Positions 26,901 to 35,072 of a stretch of DNA of 64,000 bases are shown one piece after another. Where the stretch lies: the NCBI RefSeq assembly GCF_003555545.1, contig NZ_CP032157.1, positions 7,196,546 to 7,260,545 on the forward strand, written 5' to 3'. Below the pieces are notes generated by a model. That model had not been told where the DNA came from, ran no database searches, and was given only the letters and a program-made list of their open reading frames with translations. This DNA comes from Paraflavitalea soli (lineage in GTDB: Bacteria > Bacteroidota > Bacteroidia > Chitinophagales > Chitinophagaceae). Numbering within the stretch: the stretch's first letter is position 1; each line of letters begins with the position of its first letter. The translations under genes and the position numbers were made by a program.

Positions 26901-28760
26901 CGGACAGTTCACCGGCCCAACAAGAAACTTCGCCACCGGTGGTTTGATATATACATAGCGGGGCCTGGTGAGAGAGTCCTTACAACCATTGCTCCATGCC
27001 ACCAGCTTAATATTGAAATAACCGGTATCGAGATAAGAGTGCGAAGGATTTTGTTCTGTAGAGGTACTGCCATCTCCAAAGGTCCACAACCAGCGGTCGG
27101 CTTTTCCGCCCGTGCTTTCATCTTTAAAATGCGTGAGCGCATTAGCACAGGATACCAGTGGGTAAGCAGAAAAGTTGACAACAGGTTTCGTACCTACCCG
27201 GATGGCGCCCGTGGCTGAAACAGAATCAACACAACCACCGGCAGTAGTATACACCAGGGTAACTGTATAGGTACCCGGCTGGGTGTAGGTATACGCAGGA
27301 TTTTTGCCGGTAGCCGTACTGCCATCTCCAAAATGCCACTCATAATTGACAAGCTCATCAACGGTAATGACGGAAAAACTGGGTTGCCAGGCAAAGGGCA
27401 CACAACCTTCATGGGGTATATTACCGAGGGTAACCTGGGGGGCTTTGATTTGTATGTATTTACTTTTTACCAACGTATCGGTACACCCTGCTGCATTGGT
27501 AGTAATGAGGGTTACATCGTATTCGCCTTTGGTCTGCCAGGTATGCGATACCACTTTGCCCGTATCCCGGCTGCCATCACCAAACAGCCATTGATAACTT
27601 ACGGCCCCTGCCGATTGACTGGTAAGCTGTGCTGTAAAGGGAGCACTGCAGGAGGTACTGTCATTGGCCGTAAACACTGCAGGTGATTTGGCCACTACGC
27701 GGATGGTCTGCGTCACCGAATCTTTGCAGGCCCCAAAATCACTCACCAGTTTGATATTGTAATTGCCTGGCTGCGCGTAGCTCTTCACCGGGTTGAGTTC
27801 GGTAGCAAAACTGCCATCGCCAAAACTCCAGTAAGCGCTTACCGGCGCGGGGGTCGTATTGTTGATCAGGGCAAAAGGCTGGCTGTTGCAAATGAGGGCG
27901 GGTACCGTGAAACCTGCTTTCACCGTACCGATATTGATGCTGTTGGTCTTAATGATGGAATCCACACAGCCCGTATTGTTTCGCACCCGCAGCTGCACTG
28001 AATAAGTGCCGGTGGCCGTATAGGTATGTACCGGGTTGGCTTGTACTGAAGTACTGCCATCGCCAAAGTCCCATTCAAAACTCAGGGTGCCCGTACCGGT
28101 GCTCTTATTGGTAAAATGTACGGCCGTGGGAGGCTTGCAGCTATTGGGCATAGTAAAACCAAAGTCGGCTTTCACACCGTTATTTAGCTGGATATACTTT
28201 GTGCGGGTGATGGTTTGTGTGCAGCCAAAACTGTTGCGGATGCGCAGCGACACACTGTAATTGCCTGCGGCAGTATACCGGTGTTCGGGATTAGGTTCAG
28301 TAGAAATCGTGCCATCTCCAAAATCCCATTCCCGGGATTCGATCGTACCATCTCCGGGAGTGCTCAGGTCGGTAAACTGAACATTGAGGGGGAAACAACC
28401 CGTGGTGTCTGAAGCGGAGAAGTTAACTACAGGCGTGGCATAGACTGTTATGTAATTCACTTTTACAACCGAGTCGGCTTGCGCACCATTGCGCACCACC
28501 AGTTTGATGGTATAAGTGCCGGGATTGAAATAGGTAGCGGCCGGATGTTGGAGAAAAGAAATAGTGCCATTGCCAAGGTCCCAGCGCCAGGTACCAGGAT
28601 TACCAGTGGATTCATCGGTGAATTTTACGACGAGGGGAGCACAGCCCTCAGCGGGGGTGGCAGAAAAGCCAGCTTTTAACTGCGCATTGAGGATAGCACT
28701 GCAAAGCAGGCTCAAGCAGCTAGTCAATATAGCACGGCTTATGAGGCCATGAGTCCTCAT
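23946..28760 (-). CDS. Giant PKD-repeat protein with T9SS type B sorting domain (1604 aa)
   Basis: First gene of the PKD block. A signal peptide (about residues 1-27) is followed by about fifteen PKD repeats (REWDFGDGTIST, FEWDFGDGSTSV, WYWDFGDGSRST, YTWDFGDGQTTA, and others). The ninth repeat is degenerate (YAWTISKGATTY), as in the neighbouring paralogue. Near the C-terminus are three Ig/PKD-like units where the paralogue has one. Two of the three carry the CxxC motif (LSCTNCAAPLASP and LSCVACATPVAAP). The T9SS type B tail has FVPNTFSPNGDGNNDVF and YNRWGDMVYDQVN. The predicted location is the cell surface or medium. The two genes are tandem duplicates that diverged in their C-terminal stalk. 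Confidence 0.93.
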   Translation of the reverse strand: MRTHGLISRAILTSCLSLLCSAILNAQLKAGFSATPAEGCAPLVVKFTDESTGNPGTWRWDLGNGTISFLQHPAATYFNPGTYTIKLVVRNGAQADSVVKVNYITVYATPVVNFSASDTTGCFPLNVQFTDLSTPGDGTIESREWDFGDGTISTEPNPEHRYTAAGNYSVSLRIRNSFGCTQTITRTKYIQLNNGVKADFGFTMPNSCKPPTAVHFTNKSTGTGTLSFEWDFGDGSTSVQANPVHTYTATGTYSVQLRVRNNTGCVDSIIKTNSINIGTVKAGFTVPALICNSQPFALINNTTPAPVSAYWSFGDGSFATELNPVKSYAQPGNYNIKLVSDFGACKDSVTQTIRVVAKSPAVFTANDSTSCSAPFTAQLTSQSAGAVSYQWLFGDGSRDTGKVVSHTWQTKGEYDVTLITTNAAGCTDTLVKSKYIQIKAPQVTLGNIPHEGCVPFAWQPSFSVITVDELVNYEWHFGDGSTATGKNPAYTYTQPGTYTVTLVYTTAGGCVDSVSATGAIRVGTKPVVNFSAYPLVSCANALTHFKDESTGGKADRWLWTFGDGSTSTEQNPSHSYLDTGYFNIKLVAWSNGCKDSLTRPRYVYIKPPVAKFLVGPVNCPTKLARQFIDKSIGATAWYWDFGDGSRSTAPSPIHTYASPGSYMVTLTVKNDTCEHQMSYQVKVVSEKADFSASDTVVCKNVPITLTAINSQAQNIASYAWTISKGATTYGAPTGKAVQFAFPVAGQYNIRLIITDIFGCTDTLTRPLYIRVNGPTADFIALNPEVCTNTTILFSDSSQTDGLHPIQQWKWNYGDGALETLTGPPFQHTYTQSGVFPVQLTVVDNLGCSDTRTRQHAVTISRPAARFESPDSLSCTGKPVRFVNQTTGNNPVYTWDFGDGQTTAAVQPAHIYTREGDYTVKLVANDRYGCADSVTRQLYIRIRDPRARFSMSDSFATCPPLLVNFTNQSLHYNQINWDFGDGNKSTLPDPSHFYTYPGIYRAKLTITSPGGCIDSFVKIITVKGPKGTFTYDKLKGCIPTTVRFTAQTNQSVRFVWDYNDGGVDETSQSSLGHTYTAMGEYLPKLILIDGQGCRVPILGKDTIRIYGVNAGFTGDKALLCDSGLVRFTNTTVSNDLITRYQWLFGDGQTSTEKNPAHVYKQPGLFTPQLTVTTQNGCADTVKVPLPLKIIQSPLAAIRSDSGACIPALLQFRGSLLRPDTSSLRWQWDFGNGTTAQDQNPPAVTYIDAGAYNARLIVTNTSGCTDTVLRTVHAWPLPAIQAGNDQAICRNGSVTLTGSGAVQYSWFPVNGLSCTNCAAPLASPLEDITYTVTGKNNFGCSATDSIHIQVKQPLTIQVGKGDTLCKGESIRLWATGADDYFWSPGILTGEQTRSSLDVRPATSTIYQVIGKDDLSCFADTGYVPVVVYPYPETEAGEDKTIPVGNSVTLSPVISKDVTTLKWHPAAGLSCVACATPVAAPKQTTTYTLETVNDGGCISRDNVTVFVFCNNANVFVPNTFSPNGDGNNDVFYARGKGVYSIRSLRIYNRWGDMVYDQVNIQPNDISKGWNGLHKGQPAPQDVYVYTMDIVCENNVVLNYKGNVALIR

Positions 28761-28966
28761 AGAATATTGGGGATTTTAGTATGTGAATGTGGTTGGGTAA
28801 AGCTGTAACTAATTTACAACTTTACTTATTCAAATAAATGAATTAAGTTAATATGAACAGTGGCTGGGGGCCTAATAATTGAAGGAAGTATGTAATATCA
28901 TACCGATTGCATAAGTGAAATCTACTATTCGTTCATGATTGTTCGAGGCAAATAATTGAATGTGTG

Positions 28967-28990
28967 CACTATTGACATAAGTCAATAGTG
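28967..28990. repeat. Perfect 10-bp inverted repeat upstream of the PKD operon
   Basis: CACTATTGAC/GTCAATAGTG with a 4-nt spacer lies 207 nt upstream of the first PKD gene's start and 63 nt after the lipoprotein stop. It has no T-run, so an operator is more likely than a terminator. Confidence 0.65.
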
Positions 28991-29052
28991 TAATGTGCTA
29001 AGTGGTACTCCCGACGGCATTAAAATCGTAGTCAAAAAAATTAATATGAACA

Positions 29053-29472
29053 TCATGATTTCTTACGCAGGCTCAGGTAATTGGTGCCGGTAGCGGTAGT
29101 CATTTCTGCCCTTACATATTCTTTCGTGCTGTCTTTGAGCTTCCATTTGCCATTGAGCTTTTTGACCGGATCAGGAGCTGTAGGAAACTGAGAGGAGATG
29201 GAGATATCTGAAATATGTTCTTCCCAGGTGCCGCTGTATACTTGCGCACCGAGGGTGCCGGTTACGGTACGATCTTCATTAAATTGAAAGAGGTAATTGA
29301 GGAAGTCGCTGGTGACGTTGGTGGTGTCCTGGATGTATTGCTCCACATACCACTCGCCATTGGTGATGATGTCCATCGCGATCTTCTCCTTTTGCTTGTC
29401 AATAAACTTTTGACAGGAGCTGCCGGTTACCAGGCATACACAAATGAGCACTAAGGGTACTAGTGTTTTCAT
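29053..29472 (-). CDS. Small lipoprotein, lipocalin-like
   Basis: A 139-residue protein with a lipoprotein signal: VLICVCLVTGSSC, with the lipid-accepting Cys at residue 20. The mature part is a short beta-rich domain (NGEWYVEQYIQDTTNVT, FNEDRTVTGTL, YSGTWEEH, LNGKWKLKDSTKEYVRAEM). This resembles lipocalin-like DUF domains common in Bacteroidota. It is probably attached to the outer membrane facing the periplasm. The ligand and function are unknown. It is read toward the PKD operon, but the 290-nt gap and a palindrome argue for separate promoters. Confidence 0.75.
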   Translation of the reverse strand: MKTLVPLVLICVCLVTGSSCQKFIDKQKEKIAMDIITNGEWYVEQYIQDTTNVTSDFLNYLFQFNEDRTVTGTLGAQVYSGTWEEHISDISISSQFPTAPDPVKKLNGKWKLKDSTKEYVRAEMTTATGTNYLSLRKKS

Positions 29473-29501
29473 AGGGGATATTTATAACGGCTGTCAGTTG
29501 A

Positions 29502-29534
29502 AGGGTGGGTCGCCTTTCAAGGGCGGCTCACCCT
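29502..29534. repeat. REP-like hairpin, copy 2
   Basis: AGGGTGGGTCGCCTTT pairs with AAGGGCGGCTCACCCT. It is followed by CTGATCTAAAGGAGC, almost the same tail as copies 1 and 6. It lies between two minus-strand genes. Confidence 0.75.
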
Positions 29535-29593
29535 GATCTAAAGGAGCTTGTCGAAGACGGCTTCGATAAACTCAGCCTGACACTTACCGCACC

Positions 29594-31102
29594 CTAAAAT
29601 TTGTAAATATCCTTGTATTTGTCAAGCAGGTACCGTAAAAAGTGCTGAATATTGAGTACTTCCCCGCTTACCTGCGCACTCAGCTCTTCACTGGTGTACT
29701 GGCGGCCATATTGGTGTACGCCCTTGCGCAACCATTGCAGTAAAGCCGTAGTATCTCCCTTTTGTATCTGTGTATCAAGGCCTTTGATAGACTGGGTGGC
29801 TTTCTCATAAAACTGGGCGGCATAAAAACTGCCCAGGCTATAGGTGGGAAAGTAGCCAAAACTGCCATGGCTCCAGTGTACATCCTGCAGGCATCCCCGC
29901 TTGTCATCCGGCACTGTCACGCCCAGGTACTGCTGGTAATGCTCATTCCACCAAGCCGGAATATCATTGGTGGCCAGGGTATTTCCCAGCAATTGTTTTT
30001 CCAGTTCATACCGTATCATCACGTGGAAATGGTACGTTACTTCATCTGCCTCCGTGCGGATCAGGGAAGGCGCCACCTGGTTGATGCCATAATAGAAGGT
30101 CTCTGCCGTCACATCCTTTAATTGTTCCGGAAAGTATTGCTGCAATACGGGAAAGTAATGTTCGCAGAAAGCCCTGCTGCGGCCTACATGGTTTTCCCAC
30201 AACCTGGATTGCGACTCATGAATGGTTAATGATGCTGCCTCTCCCAACGGAAGGCCGTAGGCTTCGTCGGGCAGCCCCTGTTCATACAATGCATGGCCTG
30301 TTTCATGAATACAGCTCCATACCATATTGCCCAGGTCATTTTCATCAATACGGGTGGTGACCCGTACATCCCGGCTGTTGAAATTGATGGTAAAAGGATG
30401 CTCCGATACATCCTGCCGGCCCGCTTCCAGGTCGTAGCCCAGGTCTTTCAATACCTGCATGCCAAAGGCCCACTGCTGCGCTTTTGGATAATGCCGGTGC
30501 AGGAATTCATTGCTTACCTGCGGGCGTGATTGTATGCTATTTAATATATCTTTTAATGGCTGCCTGATGGTATTGAAAACGCCATCCAGCAATTGTACCG
30601 TAGATCCTTTATCATAATCATTTAGTAAGGCATCATAAGGATGCTGCTGGTAGCCCAGCAGCTGCGCCTCCTGCTTTTTCAACGTGACCAGTTTAGAGAG
30701 GTCGCCGGCAAACACGCTAAAGTCATTTGCTTTCCTGGCTTCCAGCCAGCTGTGAAAGCTTTTATTGACCGTTTCCGTGAGTTCCCGTACAAAAGCCGGA
30801 CTGAATTTCTTTTGTTTGGAATAATCTTCCCAGGTGAGGGATACATTTTTCTTTTCCTGCACCGACAGGTCATCGCGACCGCTTAATTCCTGCAACAGCG
30901 CGCCCAGTGTATCATCGGTGAAATATTGATGGGCTATTTCAGAAAGGGTGGCTATCTGCTGGCCGCGTATAGCAGCTCCCTTCGGGGGCAGGTAAGTTTC
31001 CTGGTCCCATTGTAATAAAGCGGAGGAATAACGGATGTCCGCTATCTTGCGCATCGTACTGTTATATTGCTGGTATAGTTTATCGGATGGAGTTTTAGTC
31101 AT
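29594..31102 (-). CDS. M32 family carboxypeptidase (Taq type)
   Basis: A 502-residue cytosolic metallocarboxypeptidase that removes C-terminal residues, with the usual length of this family. The zinc motif HETGHALYEQG (HExxH) is near residue 264, preceded by the typical IDENDLGNMVWSCIHETG context. EAASLTIHESQSRLWENHVGRS supplies the third ligand. Other family blocks are DIRYSSALLQWDQETYLPPKG at the N-terminus (shown in part) and QVAPSLIRTEADEVTYHFHV. It is transcribed alone, divergently from the next gene. Confidence 0.95.
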   Translation of the reverse strand: MTKTPSDKLYQQYNSTMRKIADIRYSSALLQWDQETYLPPKGAAIRGQQIATLSEIAHQYFTDDTLGALLQELSGRDDLSVQEKKNVSLTWEDYSKQKKFSPAFVRELTETVNKSFHSWLEARKANDFSVFAGDLSKLVTLKKQEAQLLGYQQHPYDALLNDYDKGSTVQLLDGVFNTIRQPLKDILNSIQSRPQVSNEFLHRHYPKAQQWAFGMQVLKDLGYDLEAGRQDVSEHPFTINFNSRDVRVTTRIDENDLGNMVWSCIHETGHALYEQGLPDEAYGLPLGEAASLTIHESQSRLWENHVGRSRAFCEHYFPVLQQYFPEQLKDVTAETFYYGINQVAPSLIRTEADEVTYHFHVMIRYELEKQLLGNTLATNDIPAWWNEHYQQYLGVTVPDDKRGCLQDVHWSHGSFGYFPTYSLGSFYAAQFYEKATQSIKGLDTQIQKGDTTALLQWLRKGVHQYGRQYTSEELSAQVSGEVLNIQHFLRYLLDKYKDIYKF

Positions 31103-31240
31103 ATGTGATTTTTTTTACCGCGCTAAAATCCGAAAATGTTAGGGGAAGGACAAATGTTAGTGCCTTTTAACAATTCATAGACAAAAATTTATGAATTTTA
31201 AGGCAATAAAGCCATTAATTTGTTAACAAGAAACTTGTAC

Positions 31241-33658
31241 ATGAAATACGCATCCATTTTATTTACCCTATGCATCGTATTCTTTGTTCCCCGGCTTGCC
31301 CACGCACAGCAAATTGATTCCATGATCAATGTGTATGGTGAGCGCTACCCCCAGGAGAAAGTGCATATCCATTTCGATAAAGCTTTATACAATCCGGGTG
31401 AGACCATCTGGTTCAAAGCCTACCTGTTTTCCGGCCTGCTGCCTTCACCCATCAGCAAGAACTTTTATACTGAACTAATTGATCCGGCTACCGGTAAAGT
31501 GCTGCAAAGGAAATTGACGCCCATCTTTGAAGCGTCTACGGCAGGCTATTTCGACCTGCCCCTCACCATGACCAATTCCTCGGTTATTTTCAGGGCCTAC
31601 ACCACCTGGATGCTGAATTTCGATACCGCATTTGTATACAGCAAAAATATCCGTATCGTCAACAAGAATACGGTGGCCGATAAGAAACCGGCCGACAATA
31701 AAACCGTGCTGAAGTTCTTCCCCGAGGGAGGGGATATGGTGGCCGAACTGTCTAACCCCATCGCTTTTAAAGCGGTGGATAGCTATGGTTTGCCGGTATA
31801 CGTGAAAGGCGTCGTGAAGGATGCTAAGGGCAAGCAGGTAGCCGCGTTTAACAGCGTGCATGACGGCATGGGTAAGTTTGACCTCGAGCCGCAGGCCAAT
31901 ACAACCTACACCGCCGAATGGCAGGATGAAAAGGGGAAATCCTATAAGACAGACCTCCCTGTGGCCCGGCCCAATGGCGCTTTGCTGCAATTGATAGGTT
32001 CTGAAAAAATGCAATCATTTATCATCAAGCGTTCTACCAATGCTACGCCTGAGCTGCAGAAGCTCTATCTGGTAGGCAACATGTACCAACAGGTAGTCTA
32101 TAAAGCGACCATCAATCTTTCCTCCAATTTCATGACCAGCGGCACTATTCCGCTCACTGAGCTGCCCAGCGGTATTCTGGAGATGACCCTGTTCAACAGC
32201 AACTGGCAGCCATTGGCAGAGCGTATTGTATTTATCAATAAAGAGGATTATGTGTTTGATGCTGCCATCAATGTGGGTACTAAAAACGTAAATAAGCGCG
32301 GCAAAAACCTGATCACGATCGAAGTACCCGACACCCTCCGGTCCAACCTGTCTGTGGCCATTACCGATGTAGCCATGGCCGATAAGGGGGAAGACAATAT
32401 CATTTCCCGCCTCATGCTCACCGGTGATATAAAGGGAACCGTCAATGAGCCTTCTTACTATTTCAATGTGGTGGATGATTCCACACGGTATTACCTCGAC
32501 CTGGTAATGATGACCAATGGCTGGCGCCGCTTTAAATGGCAGGACCTGGCTGCCGGCAAATTGCCCACTATTAAGTATCCCCGTGATAATTACCTGGCTT
32601 TGCAAGGTGAAGTGATGGGGGTGCCTCCCAGCCAGATACCAGCCGGTAGCAGCATCAATGCTTTTGTAGAAGGCAAAGATTCTTCCCGCCAGTTCTTTTC
32701 CCTGCCATTGGATGGACATGCCCGGTTCAGGGAAGGAGGATTGATCTTCTTTGACACGGTACGGGTGTATTACCAATTCAATAAGGATAAACGACTAACA
32801 GAACGGGCCGTAGTGAACTTTAACAACGGAACCTGGAAAGGGCAGAGTACCCTGCCGTTGGATTCGGCCTGGCGGATACCCGTACCGCTGGATACCAGCG
32901 CCCTCAACCGGAGCCGTTTCATTGCAGCAGAGGCCGAACGTATACGACCGGAGATCGCCCGGCAGATCAAGACGCTGGAAGCGGTAACCGTAAAGGCCAA
33001 AGTGCGTTCTGCCAAAGACCTGATGGACGATAAATACGCCCGTGGCCTCTTTGCCGGCGGCGATGCCATTTCCTTTGATATGGTCAATGATCCATTTGCC
33101 CAATCGGCCCAGAATATCTTCCAATACCTGCAGGGCCGCGTGGCGGGGTTGCAGATCAATATGAATGGCCCCAACGGGCCCTCCGTTTCCTGGCGCCAAT
33201 CCAATACTTCTTTATTCCTCGATGAAATGCCGGTGGATGCCAACATGATCCAGAATATACCGGTTACAGATATCGCTTATGTAAAAGCGTTCCGTCCGCC
33301 ATTCTTTGGTGCGTCGGGAGGTGGTTCCGGTGGCGCCATTGCCATCTATACCAGGAAAGGTAATGATGCTGCCAAGAACACTGCTTCCATTCCCGGTGGC
33401 ATGGAAAAGAACCTCCTGGCGGGTTATGCCTCTTTAAAAGAATTTTATCAGCCGGATTACTCCAAAGAATCAGCGCTGCATGATGTGCCTGATGTACGTA
33501 CTACCCTCTACTGGGCTCCTTACCTGCTCACAGATAAAGCAAACCGCAGGGTTACTGTCCAGTTTTACAACAATGATGTTACCAAACGCATCAAGATCAT
33601 CATGGAAGGTATGAATGAAGAAGGCAGGCTTACACGGATAGAGAAACTGATCGAATAA
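31241..33658 (+). CDS. Large secreted protein with MG2-like and TonB-plug domains
   Basis: About 805 residues from ATG 31241 (a TTG at 31220 is also in frame). The signal peptide ends ARLAHAQ-like. Residues ~25-150 look like an MG2/macroglobulin-type sandwich (EKVHIHFDKALYNPGETIWFKAYL, shown in part as HFDKALYNPGETIWFKAYL). Several beta domains follow. A TonB-receptor plug-like module lies near 610-720 (IFQYLQGRVAGLQINM, SLFLDEMPVDANMIQNI, GASGGGSGGAIAIYTRKG). No 22-strand barrel follows, so it is not a complete receptor. Such proteins are common in this phylum; their role, perhaps envelope nutrient handling or surface display, is unknown. Confidence 0.85.
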   Translation: MKYASILFTLCIVFFVPRLAHAQQIDSMINVYGERYPQEKVHIHFDKALYNPGETIWFKAYLFSGLLPSPISKNFYTELIDPATGKVLQRKLTPIFEASTAGYFDLPLTMTNSSVIFRAYTTWMLNFDTAFVYSKNIRIVNKNTVADKKPADNKTVLKFFPEGGDMVAELSNPIAFKAVDSYGLPVYVKGVVKDAKGKQVAAFNSVHDGMGKFDLEPQANTTYTAEWQDEKGKSYKTDLPVARPNGALLQLIGSEKMQSFIIKRSTNATPELQKLYLVGNMYQQVVYKATINLSSNFMTSGTIPLTELPSGILEMTLFNSNWQPLAERIVFINKEDYVFDAAINVGTKNVNKRGKNLITIEVPDTLRSNLSVAITDVAMADKGEDNIISRLMLTGDIKGTVNEPSYYFNVVDDSTRYYLDLVMMTNGWRRFKWQDLAAGKLPTIKYPRDNYLALQGEVMGVPPSQIPAGSSINAFVEGKDSSRQFFSLPLDGHARFREGGLIFFDTVRVYYQFNKDKRLTERAVVNFNNGTWKGQSTLPLDSAWRIPVPLDTSALNRSRFIAAEAERIRPEIARQIKTLEAVTVKAKVRSAKDLMDDKYARGLFAGGDAISFDMVNDPFAQSAQNIFQYLQGRVAGLQINMNGPNGPSVSWRQSNTSLFLDEMPVDANMIQNIPVTDIAYVKAFRPPFFGASGGGSGGAIAIYTRKGNDAAKNTASIPGGMEKNLLAGYASLKEFYQPDYSKESALHDVPDVRTTLYWAPYLLTDKANRRVTVQFYNNDVTKRIKIIMEGMNEEGRLTRIEKLIE

Positions 33659-33743
33659 TAATTTGCCATCCTGAGCAATGTCACCCTGAGCTTGTCGAAG
33701 GGCTGTCGAAGGATTGACAGTAAGGAGCTTCAGCAAAATATTG

Positions 33744-33778
33744 ATCCGCTATCGCTCATCCCGGTAGCGGATTTTTTT
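33744..33778 (+). terminator. Terminator after the plug-domain gene
   Basis: The 8-bp stem ATCCGCTA/TAGCGGAT is followed by seven Ts, 85 nt after the stop. The minus-strand gene that converges here has its stop at 33777. Confidence 0.8.
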
Positions 33779-34376
33779 ATTTCTTTAATACTGTAATGAC
33801 CCTGCTGGGAGGGGTGGCCGGCTTTCCTGGCTCCATACTGTCGGGTGCGGTGCTTTTTTGTGTGGAATCTGTGACCGGCGGCAGTTTTCTGCTATACGAA
33901 AGTATAAAGGAGCTATACATCTTCATCATAGGGCCGCTTAACCGCAATTGATCATGCAGGGGGTCATTGATAATACCGCTTACCCGCATGGAATCATTCA
34001 GCCTGTTCACCGCAAAGCTGATCTGGTATGAAACATCCTGACCGGGCTTATTAACCTCTACATCATAAAACCAGGCGTGGTCATAATCGAGGTAAAAGGT
34101 AACAGACTTGTAATTTTTATCGAAAGAGACGGCGATCGTATCCAATGCGATCTCTTTGAGGGGAATGGAGTCCTGCTGGAACCAGGCGCTGTCGCGGTAG
34201 GTAATGTCTGTAGGATCATAGGCGGCAAAAACACGCAATTTGCTGCGAATGGAATCGGGCGTGTCATGAAGGGCAATCGTATCGTAAGGCGCCGCCACTT
34301 TGGGGCGGGTAGCTATATAATACATGGCGCCTCCGGCCAATACCATGATCAATAAAATCAGCCAGGTTGTGCGCAT
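33777..34376 (-). CDS. Hypothetical membrane-anchored protein
   Basis: About 199 residues from ATG 34376 (MRTTWLILLIMVLAGGAMYY). One N-terminal transmembrane or uncleaved signal segment is followed by a soluble, beta-rich periplasmic part and a proline/threonine-rich C-terminus (DSTQKSTAPDSMEPGKPATP). I do not recognise a family. It is read away from the peptide cluster that begins on the other strand 164 nt to its right; there is no evidence that it belongs to it, though an envelope protein beside a bacteriocin-like locus could be an immunity candidate. Confidence 0.7.
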   Translation of the reverse strand: MRTTWLILLIMVLAGGAMYYIATRPKVAAPYDTIALHDTPDSIRSKLRVFAAYDPTDITYRDSAWFQQDSIPLKEIALDTIAVSFDKNYKSVTFYLDYDHAWFYDVEVNKPGQDVSYQISFAVNRLNDSMRVSGIINDPLHDQLRLSGPMMKMYSSFILSYSRKLPPVTDSTQKSTAPDSMEPGKPATPPSRVITVLKK

Positions 34377-34463
34377 CTTGTCTGTTTTATAGTTCGGTGC
34401 TACAAATCTATACAATTTATGTGCCTGCCTGTTTTAAAACCTCCGGGTTTAATTTATCCATAG

Positions 34464-34500
34464 GGTGGTTAGGTTACTATTGAAGCATATGTCAACTTTA
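34464..34500 (+). promoter_or_regulatory. Shared upstream element of peptide gene 1
   Basis: GGTGGTTAGGT (34464-34474) ends 65 nt before the start codon. GTCAACTTTAT follows (34491-34501) and recurs in front of peptide 3. A further ATTCTTCACT block sits about 20 nt before the ATG. Confidence 0.6.
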
Positions 34501-34539
34501 TGGTCCCAAAAACATTCTTCACTTTAAAACACAATTAGT

Positions 34540-34722
34540 ATGAAAAACAATCAGTTTTCTCCTATGACAGAAAAGGAAATGATGGAAGTGAATGGCGGTG
34601 GCCTGGTAGATACCCTCACTGGTCTGCTGGGTGGTCTTCCATTGGTAGGCCCCTTGCTTACGCCTGTTTTGAACACAGTTAAACAACTGCTGGCTTCACT
34701 GGGACTTAATCTGCCTGTATAA
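34540..34722 (+). CDS. Double-glycine leader peptide 1 (60 aa)
   Basis: A small secreted peptide precursor. The leader (residues 1-20) fits the GG consensus counted back from the cleavage point: M9 T10, E13 M14, V17, G19 G20. A C39 peptidase should cut after Gly20, leaving a 40-residue core starting GLVDTLTGLLGG. The core is rich in Leu, Gly, Pro and Val, lacks cysteine, and has about one acidic and one basic residue. Its leader and core are the most divergent of the four. The gene has its own upstream element and its own terminator. Bacteriocin or signal peptide are both possible. Confidence 0.85.
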   Translation: MKNNQFSPMTEKEMMEVNGGGLVDTLTGLLGGLPLVGPLLTPVLNTVKQLLASLGLNLPV

Positions 34723-34748
34723 GGATGTCGGGAATATATAGTCAGTAA

Positions 34749-34776
34749 GGGCCGGAACGCACACCGGCCTTTTTTT
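34749..34776 (+). terminator. Terminator after peptide gene 1
   Basis: GGCCGG/CCGGCC stem with an 8-nt loop followed by a seven-T run, 27 nt after the peptide stop. Confidence 0.85.
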
Positions 34777-35072
34777 ATGCCCCCGGCCAACTATGTTTGG
34801 AATACGCATTGTATCTCAACAGGGTATAGGTCTTACCTCATTTCAGTAAGGGATAATTGTGCATATCTTTTTTGATACAGGTATGCATTCCTGGTAGCTG
34901 GAATCCGCTACATCTTCACTTAATCAATTCATTCAGATACTCCTCCTGCTGTGTAAGCCTCCTCCTGCTTACAACCTATGGCTATAATTTAACCACTGTG
35001 TGGTTAGGTAAAAAGGTGGATAAAAAGCAATTTTAACACATCAATACATTCTTCATTTTTAAAGCCATTTTT
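34777..35072. other. Intergenic region between peptide genes 1 and 2
   Basis: About 300 bases with no further open reading frame of note. It contains a CTCCTCCTGCTGTGTAAGCC / CCTCCTGCTTAC partial duplication near 34940-34970 and, at its right end, the conserved block that precedes peptide 2. Confidence 0.5.
34968..35015 (+). promoter_or_regulatory. Shared upstream element of peptide gene 2
   Basis: CTTACAACCT, then CTATAATTTAACCA, then TGTGGTTAGGTAAAAAGG. The TGGTTAGGTA core (35001-35010) ends 62 nt before the ATG. The same three blocks, in the same order, precede peptide 3. Confidence 0.65.

Noticed and set aside
19519-28760. Many long frames antisense to the PKD genes (for example 26523-26870, 20896-21204)
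   Set aside because: They recur with each PKD repeat and mirror its codons; none has an independent start context or domain.
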